A DNA stretch of 64,000 nt from Apium graveolens (taxonomy: Eukaryota; Streptophyta; Magnoliopsida; Apiales; Apiaceae), in contig NC_133653.1 in the NCBI RefSeq assembly GCF_009905375.1, positions 62,251,956-62,315,955 of the forward strand. The letters run 5' to 3'. The notes beneath the pieces were generated by a model that saw only the letters and a program-made list of their open reading frames with translations, had not been told where the DNA came from and ran no database searches. Positions 56,402 through 64,000 of this stretch are shown one piece after another (the stretch's first letter is position 1; each line of letters opens with the position of its first letter). The translations under genes and the position numbers were made by a program.

Positions 56402-58452
56402 CATATATATGGTCATAGTTTTCAAAACTATTAATCGAATAAGGTTTATTCGATAACTTTAAACTTTATTTTATTATTGAATATTATTTCGAATATTATT
56501 CGAGGGCTTATGACTCTTTTATATTAATTATTGAATATTATTTGAATATTCATTTGAGGATGTATGACTCCTTTATTTTATTTAATGAATATTATTTATA
56601 ATATTCATTCGAGGTATTATGACTCAGCTTATTTTTATTTATTGAATATTATTTGAATATTCATTTGAGGATCTATGACTCCGATTATTTGCTGAAATAT
56701 ATTCTTTATTTTATTAAAGAATAAGGTGTCAATAATCAAACTTATTTTCGATTATTCAAATAAAGATAATACTTTTATATAAGTATATCTTGGGTTATTT
56801 AATACTCGTTTCAAGTATAAATTTTAATACTTCTACTTCAATTATTTTTATAAAGACTATTCTTTATGGGAATATTATTTAATTAATAATATTCAGATAT
56901 TTTCTAACATTCTGGGGACTGATTTACTTCATTAAATCAGCCTTACTCCAAACACTCTTTAAAGTGTTTTCGAGTCTTCAAAATGATTTTTAAAAGTCAG
57001 AGCGGATCCCAAAACTCATTTTTATATTTAAGATCTTCCTTTTTAAAGGGGATTTAAATACTCGCTCAAAACCTGGGGAATCCGGCTCTGTGGTGTATTT
57101 TATATTCGCAACGAGGTTGCTGTTTTGAGAAAATAATTTGATTACTTGCCCAATGTTCGGGAAGTAAGTCCATTTGATTGAGTCGGCATAAGCGACAGGC
57201 CGGGGTACGGTCTATTATTGTGTAAGTGGCTGGGTGGCAGTCCATCAACGCGTGAGGGGCCGGGGTACGGTCGAGCGCGAGGTCCTAATGCGGCCAGGGT
57301 GATGACCGGTGAGGAATTCATCCATCTACAGTAGAAAAGGTTACTTATTGGTATCTTTGCCTGATCAGCGAGATATCGGGTTTATGCCAAAATTCTTTTC
57401 CTTTCCAAAATTCATTGGATGTTTCAAACTCTGTTCATACTTTGCATAACAGAGATTCCAGGAAATGTTTAAAGGGATATATATATGTGGATATATATAT
57501 ATCGGGACTAAATAAAGTATCTCATAACTTTTTCATTCAATAATATTTCAAAGATTGAATCTATTCAAGTCTTATCTTGTGGTCTCATCAGTGGGATGAA
57601 CTTTTGAAATTGATTATAACTTGAACGGTGGTAGTTCAAGTAGTATTTGGGAATGATATAAGTGTAGCGAAGTATTTGGTAACTTCATCTTTTAAACTTA
57701 TATCTAATTAATAATTGTCTTATGAATGACAAAGATTTTCAGAAAAACGTTGAGACAAGGTTAGATATATGAGATCACCTTGCAACGATATTTTTATACA
57801 GTTATACAATGGGACTTTGTGTATATTATGCATGGAAGAGGACTTCCATCATTTTGAAAAGTATATATGTATATATACTGAATATTTTGCGACTTCATCG
57901 CATTAAGATATCAAACTTGGTTCATTTCTTTTGACCAAGATTTTCATGAGTATTATGAGTAGACTCATATACTATTAATCATTATACATATTATTTTGGT
58001 GGGCTTGCTGCTCACCCTTGCTTTCTTCTTTCATCACACAACAACAGATAGAAAAGATGAACAGAACCAAGCTCCCGATTCGCAAGCGATTAGGAGACGT
58101 TCCGCAGTTTTCTAGAAGCATTGATGCCGCCGTAGCTGAGGTAGGAACTACCAATAGGCTAGGCTTTCAACTTTTGATGGACCAGATTTATTTATATTTA
58201 TGAATTGTAATAATGGCAAAGAAATGTAAATTTATTCAGAAAACCTTTTAAGGTGTATTGGCAGATAATTATGGAATAAAATGACTTGTGGTTATTTTTG
58301 GATGTTCATCTCTGAGACTATAACGTGTGGTGTGTGTGTTTATTGTGGGGTCACAGTACAGAGTAGTTGAGTAATTATTAAGATTGGGTGTTATTAAGGG
58401 AAATGGAACTCGTGACGACCCGGATCCCCGACCCCGGATCTGGGGGTGTTAA
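54275..58452 (+). repeat. Tekay 3' LTR (4,178 bp)
   Basis: Nearly identical to 44552-48728; by eye about a dozen differences, several of them C/T or A/G, plus TA-repeat length. The end reads GTGTTAA instead of GTGTTACA, so one base is lost at the border. Confidence 0.95.
58057..58203 (+). CDS. LTR-encoded 48-aa ORF (Tekay 3' LTR)
   Basis: Identical in protein sequence to the ORF at 48332-48478. Confidence 0.4.
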   Translation: MNRTKLPIRKRLGDVPQFSRSIDAAVAEVGTTNRLGFQLLMDQIYLYL

Positions 58453-58457
58453 GTACC
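58453..58457. repeat. Full-length Tekay TSD, right (GTACC)
   Basis: Identical to 44547-44551. Confidence 0.92.
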
Positions 58458-59189
58458 CCGGCCTGTCGCTTATGCCGACTCAATTAGATGGGCTTACTTC
58501 CCGAACGTTGGGTAAGTAATCAATTCATTTATTTTCTCAAAACAGCAACCACGTTGCGAATGTAAAATGCACCACAGAGCTGGATCCCCCAGGTTTTGAG
58601 CGAGTATTTAAATCCCCTTTGAAAGGAAGATCTTAAATATAAAAATGAGTTTTGGGGTCCACTCTAACTTTAAAAATCATTTTGAAGACTCGAAAACATT
58701 TTTAAGAATGTTTGGAGTACTGCTGATTTATTAAAATAAATCAGTCCCGATATATTAGAAAATATCTGAATATTATTATTTAAATAATATTCACATAAAG
58801 ATAATCCTTATAAAAATAATCAAAGTAGAAGTTTTAAAACTTATACTTGAAATGGATATTAAATAACCAAAGATATACTTATATGAAAGTACTATCTTTA
58901 TTTGAATAATCGAAAATAAGTTTGATTATTGACACCTTATTCTTTAATAAAATAAAGAATATATTTCAGTAATAAGCGGAGTCATAAAACCTCGAATGAA
59001 TATTATAAATAATATTCATTAAATAAAATAAAGGAGTCATACATCCTCAAATGAATATTCAAATAATATTCAATTAATAAAATAAAAGGAGTCATAAGCC
59101 CTCGAATGAATATTCGAAATAATATTCAATAAATAATATAAAGTTATCGAATAACCCTTATTCGATTAATAGTTGTGAAAACTATAACC

Positions 59190-59238
<49 letters not shown>

Positions 59239-61307
59239 CTACTCGGGATCCTCGACTCCCGATTTTAGAAAATGTTTTCACCTTTGGGTCCCTATACTAA
59301 GGGTATATGCAAATTACCGCTATTCTCTAGCATAGGTATTATCAACTGAACCAACAGATATATATGGCAAGAATACGAAACAGGCATGCATATATATACC
59401 ATATCAGCATGCTTCAATATATCGCAACATTTGCTAATTAACCAACATGCATCTATCACAAGATAATGCATATACATATATACATCACAACAACAGTATA
59501 ACGGGTAGAAAACTTGCCTGAGCGACTGGGGGTGATAAGAGGCTCGGGACGAGTCTGGTAACCTATAAACAACAAGTAAGTTGGAATTAAACCAAAGTCA
59601 CTTGTAAATCTATACTTTAACCAACTTAGACTCTAACGCTCATTTTGCGCTCACTGATTCTCTTAAGTCACTCGAGTACCCTCGGCTGCACCATTTTTAA
59701 TAAATTAACCATTACGAGTTTTAAGGCGATTCTTTCGCAGGTGTCTTACCAACTGCCTAATACACTTACCATAATTGTTTCATACATTAATTAACCCTTT
59801 TTGGTCTTTAACCTATGTTTCAAAGTAAGGCGAGGGGAAAAGTTTCGTTCGCGAAATGCCGTTACTTAAAACGGTCGTTTCTCCTAAACCGTATATCGGA
59901 ATCAAACGAACTACATATCAAAACGAAGCTCGTAACATGAGCTATCTAAAAATGGCAATGGTCAACATCTAGCAGGGGGTTCTCGGGTCCTAATGTTATG
60001 AACAAAAGCAGTCTAAAGTAAATCGGACATTACGACGGCTATGTTTACGCGATTTCCCAATTTTAAACCATTCAAAAACCATCACAATTCAACCTCAATC
60101 CATTCATACAACCAAAGTCCATCCTTATCACATCATAACAGCCCCAATCAATTCAATATTAACATTTATACTTATGCTTAAGCTTGAGTTTAACTATACT
60201 TAAGTTCTTTTAACCAAAACAACAAGATTCACCATTCCATTTCACTACCACTCCAACCCAAACTCTAAACCACAAGCATTAAGCTACTATATCACCATAA
60301 CAATCAAAATCATCTTATTATACAAAGGAATCTAGGGTTTGGAGATGATATACCTTCCTTGAAGTGGTGGGAGTAGCTAGGAAGCCTTAGGAAGCCTTGA
60401 AGAGTCTTAGGAAAGTTTGGATCTTAAAGGAAAAACAAGAAAATCAAGTTAAAATTCTTGAAGTCACTATTCATTGTCTTCTTCATTGATTTCTTGAAGA
60501 AGATTGAGAAAGAATTGAAGGCTTAAACTCATAATATAGCCATAACTATGCATAAGGATGACTAGGGAATTATCTTACCAATTTAGGAAGCCTTGATCTT
60601 GAGTTTTGAAAATTCTAGCTTCTTGAAAATGAAAAAGCCGAGAGCATGAAGAAATAAAATGCCTTGTGTTCTTGTTTTGATGAAAAATGAATTGTTTGGC
60701 TTGGTTGGTTGAATATTTGATTTGTTTTTGGTTAATTACCAATTTAACCTTGATTTTGTGTGGTTAATATTCCACCACATTTCCTTCCTTCCCATGTCAT
60801 GCTTATGTCATGCTATGATGTCATCTTTCCCTCCTTGTCCTCTTCTCATTGGTTGGGTGACATCATCCTCTCTAATCCCTTTGATTAACTTCCTAATTGT
60901 TTGCCTAATGACCGCTGATCTGTTATACGGTTCGCTTAACTTTCGTTTTCGTTTATCGTTTGAGGGATCACACCCGGGATCTTATTACTTAGGTTCCCTT
61001 AACCTTTCTCAATATATTATATTCCTTTTATAATCCTCTCTTATAATCCTTTAATTTAAATCCTTTTTATCCTGTTACCTTATACTCAATTCTTTCCGTA
61101 TTTAGTGGATTTCCGGGAAAAATCAAAGTGTTCGGAATTGGATTCTGACGATCTTTACATACACTTATATACCATATAGAGTACTAATAAAATCTCAGAA
61201 TATCCATAACAGAACCCCTACATAGTGTGGCATGAAAAGTTTTCTCATTCAGCAAAAACACTATTCACAAGGGTTACAAAAAGTTGAAAATTTTGGGGGT
61301 TATTACA
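58458..61307 (-). repeat. Interrupted solo Tekay LTR, piece 2 (LTR 5' part)
   Basis: It continues 43508-44551 and ends GGGGGTTATTACA, the reverse of the LTR start. It aligns with the LTRs at 30709 and 44552 throughout, including the AATATTCATT array (58985-59140) and a long TA microsatellite (59190-59235). No gene is present; the 103-codon ORF at 60722 looks random. Confidence 0.9.
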
Positions 61308-61475
61308 TATCATCTCATACGAGGAATCGTAAAGCGAGGAGATATAGTTGTGGCTGACATATCATCAGAAGACAATCGGGCAGATCCTTTCACAAAGAGC
61401 TTGCCAGCCAAGGTTTTTGACAACCATGTGGAAGCGATAGGAGTCAGATGGATGGACACAGAGATTTTTGTGTAA
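61308..61475 (+). pseudogene. Element E RNase H C-terminal end
   Basis: Starts with the second TSD copy TATCA and completes RNase H of E: LIRGIVKRGDIVVADIS, RADPFTKSL, then a stop at 61473-61475. The join with 43507 is in frame when one TSD copy is removed. Confidence 0.93.
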
Positions 61476-61520
61476 TAGTAGATTAAATAAACACTGATGT
61501 ACACATAGAATATTTTGAGT

Positions 61521-61533
61521 ATAAGTGGGAGAT
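61521..61533 (+). promoter_or_regulatory. Element E polypurine tract
   Basis: ATAAGTGGGAGAT directly precedes the 3' LTR, typical for copia. Confidence 0.9.
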
Positions 61534-62651
61534 TGTTAGTGTATACTTAAAATATTTATTTGAAGTATATACATTTATTTCTGGCCAGTTTAATTGAGAC
61601 TCATTTGAATGTTTACATGTTGTCTAATATTATATATTGTGAACAATCTAGTATCAAATGGGATACAGAATATTAGATTATTAAATACGGTTATATAATA
61701 TAATAAGGTTCACAGCATAGGTGGTGTTGGACAATCCACTGGTATGGCTGTAGTATTATTTAGATTAGTTTATATTGACTAATAAATAATACTAGTATAC
61801 TTTGTGTATATTGAACATGATCAAATTTAGAATTGTTCCCTTAATACTGATTAAGAAGGAGAACTAAGATTCAATGTTATTATTAATGCTTAGGTTCTTA
61901 ATCTGGAAATAGTAATTGACACGTGTATATTATTTGACACGTGTATATTATTTACATGCTTTGATTTATATATGAAGTAATTCTTTTGAATTATATCATT
62001 ATATTTTGGGTGATGGAATTATATACATGGTGGATATTATTTATTGAAGGAATCCTTGTCCTGATAATATTCGGGTTAATGATGTCCCCTTGAAAGCTCA
62101 AAAAGATTTAATTATGTGAAACCCTGCAGGTGGAATTTATTATGGAATAATTAAATAAAGGTTGAGTGGATGATCAAGGATAAAAGATATTTATTAAATA
62201 AATTATCAGTAATTTATTTAATTAATGGACATGCGATATTTTAAACATGGGGAATTTAATAAGCAAATAATATTGGAACCGAATTAATTATTTAAATTGT
62301 GGTATTAGGAAAGGTAGTGCAAATATTAATTCTTTAGTGGATTGAATTAATATTTAATTACATTGGGCTAGGCTCAAGATGTAATTATAAGGCCCAACCT
62401 AATTATCCATGGTCCCTATTGTAGCCTATATATATTCTTATTCTCTTCTTGCTTGGGAGTGGGTGAAAAACATATTGTAGCCACCAAGAAGCAAGAAGAG
62501 AGGATAACTTGAGAAGACGGAGGCCACACTTCGCTCAAGGGAATTTGGGAATACAATAGAAGAGCGTGGAATCAACCATTAACAAGGTGATTTTCTTTTC
62601 GTAATCTTTATCGTAAAACATAGTAGCACCCCAAGTCCGTGGTTCCCAACA
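61534..62651 (+). repeat. Element E 3' LTR (1,118 bp)
   Basis: Same ends as 37016-38114. It is longer by 19 bases because GACACGTGTATATTATTT is tandemly duplicated near 61918-61950. Confidence 0.93.
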
Positions 62652-64000
62652 CCCTTCACTCTTATGGTTAGAGTTGAAGAATCAACAGATGGTGATATGG
62701 TCATTCCAGCTCATTATGCTCCAAAAGACCCTTCTGAGTATACTGAGCCTGAAAAAGAGAAAGTTTCCGTGGATAGTGGCTTGCAATTGATACTGATTGA
62801 GTCACTTGACAACGTGATGTACAACAACATTGTCAACTGTGACACTGCCAAGCAAATATGGGAAAAGATTGAGATATTCTATGAGGGAACCGATGAAGTT
62901 AGATCAAATCAGAGAAGGATACTGATTTCACAGTATGAGGGTTTCATGGCTAAGCCAAAGGAAAGTATAACAGATGTGTTTGAAAGGTTCAACAAGCCGA
63001 TAAATGATTTGCAGCTCCATGACAAATACTATGAAGCTGAAGAAGTGACCTTGAAGTTCTTGCTTTCTCTTCCTGATCATTTGGAACATAAAATTTCAGC
63101 AATCAGGGAAGGGAGAGATCTGAGCAGAATAACACCGGAAGTTCTATATGGAATTTTCAAAATATATGAACTAGAAATGATTCAAAGGAAATCATTGAGA
63201 TCTGGTCAGGGATATGTTGTAGATGGCTCAAGTGCTTTAATTATCAATGAAAGCAAAACATCTATTGATGAGCCAAGATCTCAAACTCCAGTTGCCTCAA
63301 CAAGTGAGCAAAGAACAAATGATTCACAGGAACAAGTCATTCTGGAATTGGAAGAAGATGAGTTTCACACTCTTGATGAATTGGATGAGCTAGATCAGTC
63401 AATGGCTTATTTGGCTAGAAAATTCTCTAACATTAGAGTAAAGAAGCCAAGATTTTTCAAGGGTAAAGGATAGTCTTTCAACAAAAACAACAGCTGGAAA
63501 GGAAAAGTGAAGTACACTTCTGATAACAAGAATGGTTACAAAACTGGATCTGTTGACAGATCTAAGATAAGGCGTTACAATTGTGATGAGTTGGACCATT
63601 TTGCTACAGAATGCAGGAAACCCAAGAAAGCAAAGAAGGAAGCTCTTCTGAAGAAACAGCAAAGCAAAGATTATATTGCAGAGGGTAAAAGTTGGGATGA
63701 CTCTGAAAATGATGAAGATGAAGAAGATGAAGAAGTTGGAAATTATGCACTCATGGCCTTGGAGCAAGGAGAATCATCCTCATCTAAATCACAGGTACCA
63801 ACTCTTATCACCATTGATTTAAATGTGAGTCAATATGAGGAAACTGTAGAGAAGATGAGCACATAAATGTTTCACATTCACACAAGCATGGTTGCTGCTA
63901 ATGAAGAAGTTAGCAGATTAACAAAGATAAATGAGAATCTTGAAAGTGAGAAGCAAGAAACAAAATTGTTATTGGTGGAGCTTGAAGTTGTAAAGCAGGA
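62652..64000 (+). pseudogene. Element B gag, main part, runs off the window
   Basis: It continues the gag begun at 36879. 62664-63473 encodes the core (TAKQIWEKIE, EGTDEVRSNQRRIL, LKFLLSLPDHLEHKISAIREG, LYGIFKIYELEM) and an acidic stretch. A TAG at 63471-63473 follows, then 63507-63866 with a zinc-knuckle site that has lost its first Cys (RYNCDELDHFATEC) and KSWDDSENDEDEE...NYALMAL. A second stop, TAA, lies at 63864-63866. The coiled-coil part is then open to the window end. It is a Sirevirus-like gag, only distantly related to S1 and S3. Confidence 0.85.

Larger units (their letters stand above)
44552..58452 (+). mobile_element. Full-length Tekay-type Ty3/gypsy chromovirus, non-autonomous (13.9 kb)
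   Basis: It has two LTRs of about 4.18 kb that differ at about a dozen places, iMet PBS, PPT AAGGAGGGGAGAC and TSD GTACC. The 5.5-kb interior carries remnants of gag, RT, RNase H, integrase with GPY/F module, and chromodomain. RNase H before integrase is Ty3/gypsy order. The chromodomain after integrase, long LTRs and iMet PBS fit the Tekay (Del) clade. No ORF over about 110 codons survives, so it was copied by proteins from elsewhere. It inserted, in opposite orientation, in a solo LTR of its own family. Confidence 0.93.
37016..62651 (+). mobile_element. Ty1/copia element E, split by nested Tekay insertions
   Basis: Copia element on the plus strand, about 7.8 kb without its nested insert (43508-61307 plus TSD). 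It has 5' LTR 37016-38114, PBS, a 1.6-kb leader with hairpin repeats, gag-pol from 39697, RNase H split at 43507/61308, PPT and 3' LTR 61534-62651. Gag is short with a single CCHC knuckle, unlike the Sirevirus gags here, so it belongs to another copia lineage, which I leave unassigned. The LTRs differ at roughly 20 positions plus one 19-20 bp duplication (about 98%). At least six stops and one frameshift kill the ORF. It inserted in the gag of element B. Confidence 0.92.

Noticed and set aside
59185..59240. Long TA run as origin, terminator or matrix attachment site
   Set aside because: It is a variable TA microsatellite shared by all Tekay LTRs and gives no support for a special function.
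60722..61033. 103-codon ORF in the interrupted solo LTR
   Set aside because: No counterpart is open in the other Tekay LTRs, and the composition is that of translated non-coding DNA.

Overview
The window is repeat-rich eukaryotic DNA, almost certainly from a seed plant and probably a eudicot. Nearly all of it is LTR retrotransposons in several states of decay, inserted into one another. I see no intact host gene, no tRNA or rRNA gene and no CRISPR. The plant assignment rests on Ty1/copia Sirevirus-type gag proteins with several zinc knuckles, on tRNA-iMet primer-binding sites (TGGTATCAGAGC), and on a Ty3/gypsy chromovirus of Tekay type with a chromodomain remnant. The large 3' accessory ORF resembles proteins I remember being auto-annotated in Asteraceae, which hints at an asterid. 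That last point is weak.

Layout. (1) 1-7652: minus-strand Sirevirus-like element S1, cut by the window start, with most of pol deleted. (2) 7653-8604: the 3' end of a plus-strand relative, S2. (3) 8605-12600: a truncated LTR (D) with a PBS, then AT-rich non-coding DNA with diverged direct repeats and an 832-bp Mutator-like element flanked by a perfect 9-bp duplication. (4) 12600-13782 and 27105-36827: a decayed plus-strand Sirevirus-like element A. It is split by the complete 13.3-kb minus-strand element S3 (13788-27099, TSD TATGT) and by a 4.4-kb solo Tekay LTR (30709-35092, TSD TTCAG). (5) 36828-64000: a second plus-strand Sirevirus-like element B, whose gag is interrupted by a four-level nest. 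Copia element E (37016-62651) sits in B gag. A solo Tekay LTR (43508-61307, TSD TATCA) sits in the RNase H of E. A full-length Tekay element (44552-58452, TSD GTACC) sits inside that solo LTR.

How the parts work. S3 shows the family plan: LTR, PBS, a 778-residue gag with three zinc knuckles, and a pol (AP-IN-RT-RH) in the same frame but behind two stop codons. Next come about 1.3 kb without genes, a small ORF of about 89 codons with its own TATA-like box and leader, a very long accessory ORF of about 1,240 codons, then a PPT and LTR. S1 keeps the small ORF and much of the accessory ORF although it lost pol. The Tekay element has LTRs that differ at only about a dozen sites, yet its internal coding region is broken everywhere and partly duplicated. 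It must have been copied recently by proteins supplied in trans.

Most notable observation: each Tekay LTR carries a short ORF near its 3' end, behind a conserved leader. In one copy (43779-43901, minus) its start closely resembles the histone H3 N-terminal tail, including the R-K-S around K9. In an element family whose integrase carries a chromodomain, this could be histone mimicry or capture of a histone gene fragment. All comparisons were made by eye, and percentages and borders not fixed by TSDs are approximate.
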